A stretch of DNA of 64,000 nt from Thermomonospora catenispora (lineage in GTDB: Bacteria > Actinomycetota > Actinomycetes > Streptosporangiales > Streptosporangiaceae). This document shows positions 25,321 through 34,093 of the stretch, one piece after another. Numbering within the stretch: the first letter of the stretch is position 1; every line of letters starts with the position of its first letter. The notes beneath the pieces were generated by a model. That model was not told the DNA's origin. It searched no databases and saw only the letters and a list, made by a program, of their open reading frames with translations. Location of the stretch: contig NZ_RRYT01000022.1 in the NCBI RefSeq assembly GCF_006363815.1, positions 1 through 64,000 on the forward strand. Reading direction: 5' to 3'. Both the position numbers and the translations under genes were made by a program.

Positions 25321-25692
25321 ATGGCCTGCCGTATCACCGAGCTGGTGCTGGACTGCCGCGACCCGGAGCGGCTCGCCGAGTTCTGGTGCGAGGTGCTGGG
25401 GTTCGTGGTGCTGGCGCGGGATGGGGACGACATCGAGATCGGCCCTCCGGAGGGGTTCGGCGGCCTGCAGCCCACCCTCGTGCTCAGCCGGACCGATGAG
25501 CCCAAGAACGGCAAGCTGCGGCTGCACTTCGACGTCAACAGCACCGACCGCGACCAGGAGGCCGAGCTCGAGCGCCTGCTCGCCGCGGGGGCGCGCCCGG
25601 TCGACGTCGGCCAGACCGGCGAGGAGTCCTGGCACGTCCTCGCCGATCCCGAGGGCAATGAGTTCTGCCTGCTCCGGTCGCGCGTCTCCTGA
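25321..25692 (+). CDS. VOC/glyoxalase-like domain protein
   Basis: 123 residues in a single vicinal-oxygen-chelate fold: ITELVLDCRDPERLAEFWCEVLGF, then LRLHFDV and WHVLADPEGNEFCLL. This is the PF18029-type glyoxalase-like subgroup common in actinobacteria; many members act in resistance or small-molecule binding, but specificity cannot be read here. It interrupts the Tad locus between tadC and the pilin gene. Confidence 0.82.
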   Translation: MACRITELVLDCRDPERLAEFWCEVLGFVVLARDGDDIEIGPPEGFGGLQPTLVLSRTDEPKNGKLRLHFDVNSTDRDQEAELERLLAAGARPVDVGQTGEESWHVLADPEGNEFCLLRSRVS

Positions 25693-26036
25693 GGGGCCTC
25701 CCTCCGGAGAGGACGCCGGTCCGGCCCCCGGGGCGTCGGGCCGGCGGCCGTGACGGCCCCCGACGCGCCGGACCGGCTCGGGCCGGCGGACCCGGGGCGG
25801 GGCGCGGAGGTCGACGGGGGCGTCTGCGCCGGGTCGGGACCTCGCCGGGGCGATGCCCGCTCGACGCCGCCGGGTGTTCCCGGTGCGCCCGCCCCGGCGG
25901 GCACGGAGACCGGCCGGGGCGGGCGCACTCGTGGAGGACCCGTCGTCAGGCGTTCAGATGGCGTGGGCCGGAGCAGGACCGGCCGCGGGAGGCGTCGACA
26001 CGGGCCGGACGCGCGTTCCGACGTCGCATCCGGCGT
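25693..26036. other. Intergenic region, VOC gene to esterase
   Basis: 344 bases between convergent genes. GC-rich, with several partially complementary GC runs that may terminate transcription, but no gene is supported. Confidence 0.45.
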
Positions 26037-27059
26037 TCACAGCCGCCGGGCGCCGATGGACGCCATCAGGCTGGGCCAGACGGTGTTGACCTCGCGGATC
26101 CAGTAGGGCCACGAGTGCCGGCCGTCGCCGTAGATGTGAGCGGTCACCGGGATGTTCAGCTGGCGCAGCCGGTTGAGGAAGACCCGGTTGCTGTAACCGA
26201 CGGCGATCTCGCTCAGCAGGCCGATGTCCCACGGGGCCATGTCCGGGTTCTCGAACGGGCCCGGGCGGCCCGTGGTGGCGCTGGAGATGTACAGCTTGGT
26301 GCCGCGCAGCCGTTCGGCGAGCGACGTGGGGTCGTGCGCCCGCCAGTTGGCCCGGTCGAGGACGGGGTCGCCGTAGACGGCGTACGGGTCGGAGCCCGAC
26401 CCCATCATCGTGTACATCAGCATCGCCGGGATCCCCGGGGCGAGCAGCGACAGCGGTCCGCTGAACGAGGCGGCGTGCCGGAACATCCTCGGGAAACGGG
26501 CGGCGTAGGTGATGCATCCCTGGCCGCCGGAGGAGTTCCCCATGCAGGCCCGTGCGCCGCCGGCCCGGAAGTTGCGCTCCATCAGCTCGCGGACCTCGAC
26601 CATGTGGAAGGTCTCCCACATGGGGATCCCGCCCCGGCCGCCGTTCCACCAGTCGGTGTAGGAGCCGTTGTCCCCGGCCGGCATGACCACCATCACGTCG
26701 TACTTGGCGGCCAGGCCCTCGATGTCGGTGGAACGGGTCCACGAGGTGTGGTTGTCCCTCCCCCCGTGGAACGCATAAAGCACCGGCCAGGTCCGTGTCG
26801 CGTTCTGCCGCCACGTCTTGGGGACCAGGACCCGCACCTTCTTCTGCGTCCCCAGGGCCTTGGAGTTGACGGTGACGTCGAACATGGTGCCTTTTTGCAG
26901 CCATGTCACTCCGGCCACGGTGGCGCCGTTGGAGGCGCTCTTGTAGGCCGCCGCGTGCGCGGGCTGCACGGCGGCGGTGACCGCAAGGGGACCGATCAGG
27001 GCGGCAGTGGTGATCGCGCCCACTCGACGGGTCAGACGTCGCCACGATCGTGCCGGCAT
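26037..27059 (-). CDS. Secreted esterase (antigen 85/esterase D-like)
   Basis: 340 residues from ATG 27059, with GGAGG five bases upstream. A clear Sec signal peptide: basic start SWRRLTRR, hydrophobic core VGAITTAALIGPLAVTAAV, cleavage after AHA. Mature part: FHGGRDNHTSW, nucleophile elbow GNSSGG in CMGNSSGGQGCITYA, and catalytic His in GDGRHSWPYW. This is the antigen-85/S-formylglutathione-hydrolase-like alpha/beta hydrolase family. The Trp-rich region around 145-160 fits an extracellular acyl-ester substrate, but mycolyl transfer is unlikely in this group. It lies opposite to the Tad genes and is probably independent of them. Confidence 0.87.
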   Translation of the reverse strand: MPARSWRRLTRRVGAITTAALIGPLAVTAAVQPAHAAAYKSASNGATVAGVTWLQKGTMFDVTVNSKALGTQKKVRVLVPKTWRQNATRTWPVLYAFHGGRDNHTSWTRSTDIEGLAAKYDVMVVMPAGDNGSYTDWWNGGRGGIPMWETFHMVEVRELMERNFRAGGARACMGNSSGGQGCITYAARFPRMFRHAASFSGPLSLLAPGIPAMLMYTMMGSGSDPYAVYGDPVLDRANWRAHDPTSLAERLRGTKLYISSATTGRPGPFENPDMAPWDIGLLSEIAVGYSNRVFLNRLRQLNIPVTAHIYGDGRHSWPYWIREVNTVWPSLMASIGARRL

Positions 27060-27649
27060 GTCATCCTCCGCTGCCGTTCCCCGGCCTCGTTCGGTTCTCC
27101 CGGCGGACGGGCCGCCCGGGAGGACCTCGCACCGCCGTCCGGCTCGCCGGGAACGGGCCCAGAACGCCTGAGGCGCATGCGGACGGCGGTTTCGGGGCGT
27201 TCCCGGTATCACATTGTTGGGGGGCAACAGTACACCAAATCTAATAGCGGCTCAGTAGGGCTTTTTTGTGACGATTTGTGACGTTCCGTGAGGCGCGCAG
27301 CTCAGCGCCGGTGGGCGTGCGTCGCATGCGATCGCCCGTGGGAGCCGGGCACGGCGCCGGCGTGCGGTCCGGGACGGCCGAGCCCTGTGAGCCCCGTCTG
27401 TGAACGACCCCCGAAGGCTCGTTCTCCCGTCACGGCGGCCGGACGGAGAACGCGGCGCCGGGCGCCCTGACACTGTCCCCGCCGCCGGACGGCCGCATCG
27501 CACCCGCGGCCGTCCGGCGCCGCCCTGCGCCCCTGCCGCCCGCGCATCCGCCGTCGCGCACCCGCCCGGCCGTCCGGGACGGCCCGCGGAGCGGGCGGCG
27601 CCTTCGATCCGCCTCGCCCCCGCCCTCGCGACGGGGGCCGCGATGAAGG
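27060..27649. other. Intergenic region upstream of esterase and pilin genes
   Basis: About 590 bases with no supported gene. 27185-27290 is AT-richer and contains two TTTGTGACG copies exactly 10 bases apart (27265-27273, 27275-27283) followed by CCGTGAGG, a plausible regulator-binding or promoter region for the esterase. 27290-27640 is GC-rich and featureless. Confidence 0.45.
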
Positions 27650-27665
27650 GTTTTCCACAGAACGC
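27650..27665 (+). promoter_or_regulatory. 16-base element shared by ssd and pilin promoters (copy 2)
   Basis: GTTTTCCACAGAACGC, 80 bases before the pilin start; 15 of 16 bases identical to 20934-20949, which is 65 bases before ssd. Confidence 0.5.
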
Positions 27666-27744
27666 CGCCGGCGTTCCCTCGCCCCGGCGAACGGCACAGG
27701 GTGGGTCCCAGGGCCGCTGCGGCCCGCAACGGAGGGAGCCACGC

Positions 27745-27939
27745 ATGAAGACGATCGAAGCGATGCTCCGGCGGTGGCGGCGCGCCACCCGCGACCTGGG
27801 CATGTCCACGGCGGAGTACGCGATGGGAACGCTCGCCGCCGTGGCGTTCAGCGGACTGCTGTACAAGGTCGTCACCAGCGCGGAGGTGCGCGGCCTGCTG
27901 ATGGGGATCATCCGCGGGGCGCTGCGGATGGGCGGGTGA
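27745..27939 (+). CDS. Flp-type pilin (DUF4244)
   Basis: 64 residues from ATG 27745, GGAGGG upstream. A basic leader (RRWRRATRDLG) precedes MSTAEYAMGTLAAVAFSGLL, the prepilin-like region with the invariant Glu of Flp pilins and a hydrophobic helix. This is the DUF4244 family, equivalent to M. tuberculosis Rv3656c. Cleavage is expected after the Gly before Met-Ser-Thr-Ala-Glu. No prepilin peptidase is seen in the window. Confidence 0.88.
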   Translation: MKTIEAMLRRWRRATRDLGMSTAEYAMGTLAAVAFSGLLYKVVTSAEVRGLLMGIIRGALRMGG

Positions 27940-27945
27940 GCGCAG

Positions 27946-28467
27946 ATGCCCGCCTCGCCCGCCCCGCCGGCCGCGCCCGGTGGTCCGCGGCGGCGACGTT
28001 CGCCGGGCGGGAGCGTCCCGCACCGCCGTCGTCCGCGCCGCCGCCCGAGCCGTCGCCCGGTCCGCCGCACCGGACGCCGACGAGCGGACGGCGGCCTCGT
28101 CCGCGCCGGTCCGCCGTCCGGAGAGGCCGGATTCGCCACGGTCGAGGTGTCGGTCGCCCTGCCGGCCCTCGTGCTCGTCACCGTGGCGGCCATGTGGGGG
28201 GTGTCGATCGCATCGGCCCAGCTGTCGTGCACCGACGCGGCCCGGGCCGGAGCCCGCGCCGCAGCCCGGGGCGAGCCGCTCACGGCCGTCCGCGGCAGGG
28301 TGACCGCCGCGGCCCCCGGCGGAGCGACCGTCCAGGTGACCCGCGACGACGCGGTGACCCGGGTGGAGGTCATCGCCGAAGTCCACGCCCCCGTGCCGAC
28401 CGGCCTGCCCCCGGTCGTGCTGCGCGCCGAGGCCGTGTCGGCCACCGAACCGGGAGCCGCCTCCTGA
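27946..28467 (+). CDS. TadE-like minor pilin
   Basis: 173 residues if ATG 27946 is the start, six bases after the pilin stop. The first 58 residues are Arg/Pro-rich; GFATVEVSVALPALVLVTVAAMWG is the TadE transmembrane segment with the conserved Glu, and the C-terminal 85 residues are periplasmic/extracellular (AQLSCTDAARAGARAAARGE). It corresponds to Rv3655c. No in-frame ATG/GTG closer to the TadE core is evident, so the long basic N-terminus may be real. Confidence 0.8.
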   Translation: MPASPAPPAAPGGPRRRRSPGGSVPHRRRPRRRPSRRPVRRTGRRRADGGLVRAGPPSGEAGFATVEVSVALPALVLVTVAAMWGVSIASAQLSCTDAARAGARAAARGEPLTAVRGRVTAAAPGGATVQVTRDDAVTRVEVIAEVHAPVPTGLPPVVLRAEAVSATEPGAAS

Positions 28468-28766
28468 GACCGGTCCGCCGCCCGCGCGACCCGGACACGG
28501 CTCGGACACGACCCGGGCACGGCCTTGAGCGTCGTCCGCCGGTCCGCGTCACGGCGGACGACCGCCCCCTGCCGCCTCGCCGGGCGGCAGGCCTTGGACG
28601 CGACCCCCGAAACGCGGCCCCGAACGGAGACCCCATGGATGGAACAGCGCACGGAACGCACGCGGCGCCCGCGATCCGACCGGACGCCGTCCGCACCGGC
28701 GAGCCGTGCGTCGGCGTGCGGATCCGCCGACGACGGGACGACCGGCCGGCCGGGCGAGGACGTCCG

Positions 28767-29183
28767 ATGGCGCCCACGGACGCGACGAGGACCCTGCGCC
28801 GGATGCGGCGCGGGCGGGCGGTGCGGGGGGATCAGGGGGCGGGGACGCTGTGGGTCCTGGCCTTCATGGGGGTGATCTGGCTGGTCGGGGTGACGTTCAT
28901 GACGGCCGGAGGGGTGCGGGCGGCGCGGCATCGGGCCCACGGCGCGGCCGACCTGGCGGCGCTGGCGGCCGCCGCGCAGGCCGTGGAGGGGCCCGGGCCG
29001 GCGTGCCGGAGGGCCGCGCGGGTGGCGCGCGGCTGGGGCGTGCGGCTCTCCTCCTGCACGGTGCGCGGCATGGTGGCCGAAGTCGAGGTGACGACGACGG
29101 TTCGTCTGCCCGAGCCGTTCGGATCGTTACGATTCGTCTCCCGGGCGAGGGCTGGTCCGCAGAGTCCGGAGGGCGTAAGTTAG
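28767..29183 (+). CDS. TadE-like protein of the helicase/secretion neighbourhood
   Basis: 138 residues from ATG 28767. DQGAGTLWVLAFMGVIWLVG is the membrane helix, followed by RAARHRAHGAADLAALAAAA, the signature of the Rv3654c-like family (TIGR03816 as I remember it). In mycobacteria the equivalents were reported as secreted effectors, but as a class they are pseudopilin-like. The 299 bases between this gene and the preceding TadE gene hold no supported gene. Confidence 0.82.
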   Translation: MAPTDATRTLRRMRRGRAVRGDQGAGTLWVLAFMGVIWLVGVTFMTAGGVRAARHRAHGAADLAALAAAAQAVEGPGPACRRAARVARGWGVRLSSCTVRGMVAEVEVTTTVRLPEPFGSLRFVSRARAGPQSPEGVS

Positions 29184-29309
29184 ATCACTGCAAAGTCGTT
29201 GTACTTCGCGTCAATAGCTGGAATCGGAGATGTGGGGCGAGTGCGGATGCCGGCCGGGTCCGTCCTGATCGGCGACGCTGACGCCGCCTGTCTGTGATGT
29301 TCATTACCT

Positions 29310-29348
29310 GCCGGTACGTTACGCTGCTGTAAGCGCATAGGTACCGGC
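29310..29348 (+). other. Inverted repeat upstream of the Fn3-like membrane protein
   Basis: GCCGGTAC (29310-29317) is exactly complementary to GTACCGGC (29341-29348), with a smaller TTAC/GTAA pair in the loop. It lies 76 bases before the next start codon and is either an RNA leader hairpin, a weak terminator for the Tad operon, or an operator. Confidence 0.4.
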
Positions 29349-29423
29349 GCGACCACAGGTCATCACCTCGTCGCCCGGGACCGCCGCGGCGACAAGGGAT
29401 CGGCTGTCGAAGGGATTGCCGCC

Positions 29424-30851
29424 GTGACGATGATTCGCAGGCTCGGTGCGCTGCTCATCGCGACGCCCGTTGCGACGGGAGTGATCCTGACCGGCGGTCC
29501 GGGCTCGGCGAGCGCGATATGGGGGCAGGTCACCGCCCCCGCGGACGGCGCCCTGATCACCAGCGGCGCCCAGGTGACCGCCCAGGCCCGGTACTCGGGG
29601 ATCAGCATGCAGCTGCGCGTCACCGTTCCCGGCGGCGGCGATCAGTTCCTCACCAGCGGCGGAGGGTCGGGCACCCTCTCGGCGCCCATCTCGATCGGCG
29701 TGAACGGCAAGTACACCGTCCGCCTGATGGGCTCCCTCACCAAGCACGTCTACGACTCCAACACCTTCACCGTGCGCATCCCGCCGGCGGCGCCGTCCGG
29801 CGTCTCGGCGCAGGCCTCGGGCAACACCCTGACCGTCAGCTGGAACCTCGGCCTGGAGGACGACCTCACCGGCTACAAGGTGAGCGCGGGTCAGTACGGC
29901 TCCGCGTCCGGATCCACCGCGACCTTCTGCTCGGGGACGACCTGCACCAAGAAGTTCACCATCCCCGCGGGGAGCACCGGGTCGGCGACCGTCAGCGTCC
30001 GGGCCGTCCGGTCCAACGGCACCGGAGGCACCATCACCTCCAGCCCGACCTCCCGCACCGTCCAGCTCGCCGGCCCCGCCGCCTCCGGGGGCGGCGCCAC
30101 CGGCGGCGGGAACACCGGCGGCGGCAACACGGGCGGAGGCGCCATCTCGGTCGGCAACCTGCCCCCCGTCCCGGGCTCCGGCACCGAGAGCGGCGGCACC
30201 CCGCTGACCCCGTTCAACGAGCAGTCCCCGGTCACGCTGCCGAACGTGCAGCCCGAGGGGGCCACCCCCGGCTTCGCCTATCCGGAGCCGGTCGTCGCCG
30301 GGCAGAACGCCGGCGGCCCGGATCCGAACGCCCTCGCCCGCCTGCAGTGGGGCAAGAGCATCGCCCTGGCGCTGATCCTGCTGGTGATCGCCGCGCACCT
30401 GGGCACCTGGACCCGCCGCATGCGCGTCGCCCAGGCGGGCGTCAGCAGCCACGGCATGGCGGCCAGGATCGCCCGCAGCGGGTCCGGCCGGGACCGGGTC
30501 AAGAAGGCCCAGGAGCACATCGCCCGAGCCGAGGCCATGGCCAAGGCCGCGACCGGATCGCGCTCCACCAGGAATTCCGCCAAGAAGTCGCCCGAGTCCC
30601 GGCCCGAGGCCTCCGCCCGGCGGCCCGGCGCCAGGACCGGCCGGCACGCCAAGACCGGCACGGCCGCCGCCCCCGCCCGTCCCGCCAGGCCCGCCGCCTC
30701 CGTCCCCGGCCCGCGTCCGGCCACGGCGCCGGCGAACGGGCCGAACACCGGCACCGGCGCCGAGGCGGCCCCACAGGCCCCGGAGCGGGACGTCCCGGTC
30801 TCCCGCGGCGCCGGGTACCGCTTCGTCCCGCCGGGCCGCCGCTCCTCCTGA
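29424..30851 (+). CDS. Exported fibronectin-III-like single-pass membrane protein
   Basis: 475 residues from GTG 29424. A signal peptide (RRLGALLIATPVATGVIL, cleavage near ASA-IW) is followed by an Ig/Fn3-like beta domain (PAAPSGVSAQASGNTLTVSW...DLTGYKVS) with a CxxxxC pair (CSGTTC), a Gly-Gly-Asn/Thr-rich linker (residues about 218-240), a membrane helix near 318-332 (IALALILLVIAAHLGTW), and a long basic, Ala/Pro-rich cytoplasmic tail. No enzyme motif. It lies between the Tad genes and the DEAH helicase, where I do not remember such a gene in mycobacteria. A role in surface adhesion or pilus anchoring is inference. Confidence 0.7.
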   Translation: MTMIRRLGALLIATPVATGVILTGGPGSASAIWGQVTAPADGALITSGAQVTAQARYSGISMQLRVTVPGGGDQFLTSGGGSGTLSAPISIGVNGKYTVRLMGSLTKHVYDSNTFTVRIPPAAPSGVSAQASGNTLTVSWNLGLEDDLTGYKVSAGQYGSASGSTATFCSGTTCTKKFTIPAGSTGSATVSVRAVRSNGTGGTITSSPTSRTVQLAGPAASGGGATGGGNTGGGNTGGGAISVGNLPPVPGSGTESGGTPLTPFNEQSPVTLPNVQPEGATPGFAYPEPVVAGQNAGGPDPNALARLQWGKSIALALILLVIAAHLGTWTRRMRVAQAGVSSHGMAARIARSGSGRDRVKKAQEHIARAEAMAKAATGSRSTRNSAKKSPESRPEASARRPGARTGRHAKTGTAAAPARPARPAASVPGPRPATAPANGPNTGTGAEAAPQAPERDVPVSRGAGYRFVPPGRRSS

Positions 30852-30972
30852 ACGCCTCCTGAGCGCCTCCTGAGCGCCCTGCACGCCCTCGCGCGCTCTG
30901 CCCCGCCGGGAGGCGGCCCCGGCCGTGTGAGAGAGCGCCCCGGGCCGTGTGAAAGAGCGGGCCGGCGCGGCG

Positions 30973-33486
30973 CTATCGGTCCGCGCCGCCCGGAGCTTCG
31001 CGGAGCAGCTCCTCCAGCAGCAGGACGGCGCCCCGCTTGTCCAGCGGCTCGTTGCCGTTCCCGCATTTGGGGGACTGGATGCACGAGGGGCAGCCCGACT
31101 CGCACTCGCATGCCGCGATCGCCTCACGGGTGGCGCGCAGCCACGTCGCCGCGTCGCGATACCCCCGTTCGGCGAAGCCCGCGCCGCCCTCGTGCCCGTC
31201 GTACACGAACACGGTGAGCATCCCCGTGTCCGGATGCAGCGCCGTGGAGACCCCGCCGATGTCCCACCGGTCACAGGTGGCGAACAGCGGCAGCAGGCCG
31301 ATCGAGGCGTGCTCGGCGGCGTGCGCGGCCCCCGGCAGGTCCACGCCGCCCAGGCCGCGCAGCCGGTCCTCCGGCAGCGTCCACCACACCGCGCGGGTGC
31401 GCAGGGTGCGCGGCGGCAGGTCGAGCGGCATCTCCCCCAGGATCTCGCCGGACTGCAGCCGCCGCATCTGGTACGCCACCACCTGGCGGGTGACCTCGAC
31501 CGTGCCGAAGCACAACGCGGCCCGCCCCCAGGACGCCGAACGCAGCGTCTCGATGATGCGGATGTCGGTGACGTCCCGGGCGGTGGTGGAGTAGTCCGGC
31601 TCGGCGGCTTCCACCAGCGCCACCGCCTCCTCCAGGTCCAGCTCCTGCACCAGGAACGTCTCGCCCTGATGCAGATAGACGGCCCCCTGATGAACGGTGG
31701 TGTGCGCGGAGGCCTCGTCGACCGTGCCCAGCAGCCGCCCGGTGGAGGCCTCCACCACCTGGATCGCCGGGCCGCCCGCCCCACGGATGTCGGCCAGGTC
31801 CGTGGCCCGCTCCCGCCGCGTCCAGTACCAGCCGGTCGCCCGCCGCCGCAGCATCCCGCGCCCCACCAGATCCTCCAGCACCTCGGCCGAGGCCGGGCCG
31901 AACAGCTCCAGATCCTCCGCCGTCAACGGCAGCTCGGCGGCGGCCGCGCACAGATGAGGACCCAGCACATAGGGGTTGTCGGGGTCCAGCACGGTCGCCT
32001 CGACGGGCGTGCCGAAGATCGCCTCCGGATGGTGCACCAGATAGGTGTCGAGCGGATCGTCGCGGGCCACCAGCACCGCCAGCGCCTCCTGGCCGGCCCG
32101 TCCGGCCCGTCCCGCCTGCTGCCACAGCGACGCCCGGGTCCCCGGCCAGCCGCACACCAGCACGGCGTCCAGCCCGGAGACGTCCACCCCCAGCTCCAGC
32201 GCGTTCGTCGACGCCAGCCCGATGATCTCGCGCGAACGCAGCGCCGCCTCCAGCGCCCGCCGATCCTCGGCCAGATATCCGGCGCGGTAGGCCGCCACCC
32301 GCTCGGCCAGCGCGGGATCGGTCTCCTCCAGTGCGCGGCGGGCGCTCAGCGCGACCGACTCGGCGCCGCGCCGGGACCGCACGAACGCCAGCGTCTGCAC
32401 GTCCTGGGCCACCAGATCGGCGAGCAGATCGGCGGCCTCGGCGGTGGCGGTGCGCCGCACCGGCGCCCCTCGCTCGCCCCGCAGGTCCGTCAGCGGCGGC
32501 TCCCACAGCGCGAACGAGGCGGCGGCACGCGGCGAGGCGTCGTCCGCCACCGCCGTCACGGGCGTCCCGGTCAGCCGGCCGGCGGTCACGGCGGGCTCGG
32601 CGGTCGTGGCCGAGGCGAGGATGAACACCGGCGAGGATCCGTACCGTGCGCACACCCGCCGCAGCCGCCGGATGATCTGGGCCACGTGCGAGCCGAACAC
32701 GCCCCGATATCCGTGCGCCTCGTCGATGATCACGTACCGGAGGCGGCGCAGGAACGCCGCCCAGCGGGCGTGCCCCGGCAGGATCGACCGGTGCAGCATG
32801 TCGGGGTTGGTCAGCACGTAGTCGGCGTACCGCCGCACCCAGCTCCGTTCATCGGGCGGCGTGTCCCCGTCGTAGGTCGCCGCCCGCACCGCGGCCAGCT
32901 TCAGGGACCGCAGCGAACGGAGCTGATCGGCCGCCAGCGCCTTGGTCGGCGCCAGATACAGCACCGTCCCCTTCCCGCCGTGGGCGGCCCCCGCTCGCGC
33001 GCCCCGGCGACGCCGCGCGGCGGCGCCGGGCACCGCGTCGGCCACAGACCCGGCTATCGACCCGGCCATCGCGGCGGACGGTGCGTCGGGCGCCGTGCCG
33101 GGGGCGCCCTCCCCGTCGTCCTCGCCGAGGACGGCGGTGAGCGCGGGCAGCAGATAGGCCAGGGACTTGCCCGAGGCGGTGCCGGTGGCGACGATCACCG
33201 AGCGGCCGGCGCGGGCGTGCTCGGCGGCCTCGACCTGATGCCGCCAGGGCCGCTCGATCCCGGCCAGGGCCAGCCGCCGGACCAGCAGGTCGGGAACCCA
33301 CGACGGCCAGTCGGCGGGATCGCCCGGACGCGCCGGAACGGTGTGCACATGAGTCACCCGGCCGCGTCGCCGAGGGTCGGCGAGCAGCCTGTCCAGCGGG
33401 CCGCCGCTGGTGGCCGACGAGTGGTCCGTCCGGTCGGCGGCTGAAGATCGGGAACTTTGTGCGGCCACAGGTTTCCAGTCTGACAT
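30973..33486 (-). CDS. DEAH-box helicase of the Tad neighbourhood (MrfA/YprA-like, DUF1998)
   Basis: 837 residues from ATG 33486; the first 45 residues are poorly conserved and GTG codons downstream are alternatives. Q-like motif RPWRHQVEAAEHA, Walker A ATGTASGKS at about 100-108, DEAH in IIDEAHGYRGVFG, SATT, then the second RecA domain with QQAGRAGR. The C-terminal DUF1998 contains CESGCPSCIQSPKCGNGNEPL, the four-Cys metal site of MrfA-type DNA-repair helicases. It matches TIGR03817 (helicase/secretion neighbourhood). It converges with the Fn3-like gene and diverges from bldG. Confidence 0.92.
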   Translation of the reverse strand: MSDWKPVAAQSSRSSAADRTDHSSATSGGPLDRLLADPRRRGRVTHVHTVPARPGDPADWPSWVPDLLVRRLALAGIERPWRHQVEAAEHARAGRSVIVATGTASGKSLAYLLPALTAVLGEDDGEGAPGTAPDAPSAAMAGSIAGSVADAVPGAAARRRRGARAGAAHGGKGTVLYLAPTKALAADQLRSLRSLKLAAVRAATYDGDTPPDERSWVRRYADYVLTNPDMLHRSILPGHARWAAFLRRLRYVIIDEAHGYRGVFGSHVAQIIRRLRRVCARYGSSPVFILASATTAEPAVTAGRLTGTPVTAVADDASPRAAASFALWEPPLTDLRGERGAPVRRTATAEAADLLADLVAQDVQTLAFVRSRRGAESVALSARRALEETDPALAERVAAYRAGYLAEDRRALEAALRSREIIGLASTNALELGVDVSGLDAVLVCGWPGTRASLWQQAGRAGRAGQEALAVLVARDDPLDTYLVHHPEAIFGTPVEATVLDPDNPYVLGPHLCAAAAELPLTAEDLELFGPASAEVLEDLVGRGMLRRRATGWYWTRRERATDLADIRGAGGPAIQVVEASTGRLLGTVDEASAHTTVHQGAVYLHQGETFLVQELDLEEAVALVEAAEPDYSTTARDVTDIRIIETLRSASWGRAALCFGTVEVTRQVVAYQMRRLQSGEILGEMPLDLPPRTLRTRAVWWTLPEDRLRGLGGVDLPGAAHAAEHASIGLLPLFATCDRWDIGGVSTALHPDTGMLTVFVYDGHEGGAGFAERGYRDAATWLRATREAIAACECESGCPSCIQSPKCGNGNEPLDKRGAVLLLEELLREAPGGADR

Positions 33487-33714
33487 CCTGGGCAAGAGGT
33501 GGAGATATGTCCCGGCGGCGACGGCGGTAACCCCCGCCCCTCGCGCCGGGCTCACCGCATGGGCCGAGCCTGCGCCCCTGGAGGCCGATCCGTGCGGTGG
33601 CCTGTGCGGAGGGCTGTCACCTGGCGGAATCGTGTATGAGTGACGTCGGGTCGTGGTTGAATCACGGCGGGGTTCCGTTGCCCCGGACCACTGCGGCACG
33701 GCGCTGGAGGATCT

Positions 33715-34068
33715 GTGGACCTGAAGGTGAACGACTACACCACCGACGATGGCCTCACCGTCATCAGCGTGGAAGGCGAGATCGACGTCTACACGGCGCC
33801 GAAGCTTCGTGAGAAGCTGATCGATCTGGTCAACAAGGGTAAGTTTCACCTCCTCGTGGACATGGAGAAGGTCGAGTTCCTGGACTCGACCGGGCTCGGC
33901 GTCCTGGTCGGCGGGCTCAAGCGGGTGCGCGCCCACGACGGCTCGCTGGAACTGGTGTGCACCCAGGAGCGGATCTTGAAGATCTTCCGGATCACCGGGC
34001 TGACCAAGGTCTTCGGCATTCACGACTCCATCGAGGAGGCCCAGGAGAAGCGCAAGAGCGCCAAGTAG
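33715..34068 (+). CDS. bldG: Anti-sigma factor antagonist BldG
   Basis: 117 residues from GTG 33715, GGAGG just upstream. A STAS domain nearly identical in pattern to Streptomyces Bld[58 protein letters not shown]. Ser58 in LDSTGLG is the expected phosphorylation site. BldG controls development and stress sigma factors through partner switching. Order helicase-bldG-kinase-hppA is conserved with Streptomyces as I remember it. Confidence 0.95.
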   Translation: MDLKVNDYTTDDGLTVISVEGEIDVYTAPKLREKLIDLVNKGKFHLLVDMEKVEFLDSTGLGVLVGGLKRVRAHDGSLELVCTQERILKIFRITGLTKVFGIHDSIEEAQEKRKSAK

Positions 34069-34093
34069 ACGACGCACCGAGACGGCCCCCGAG

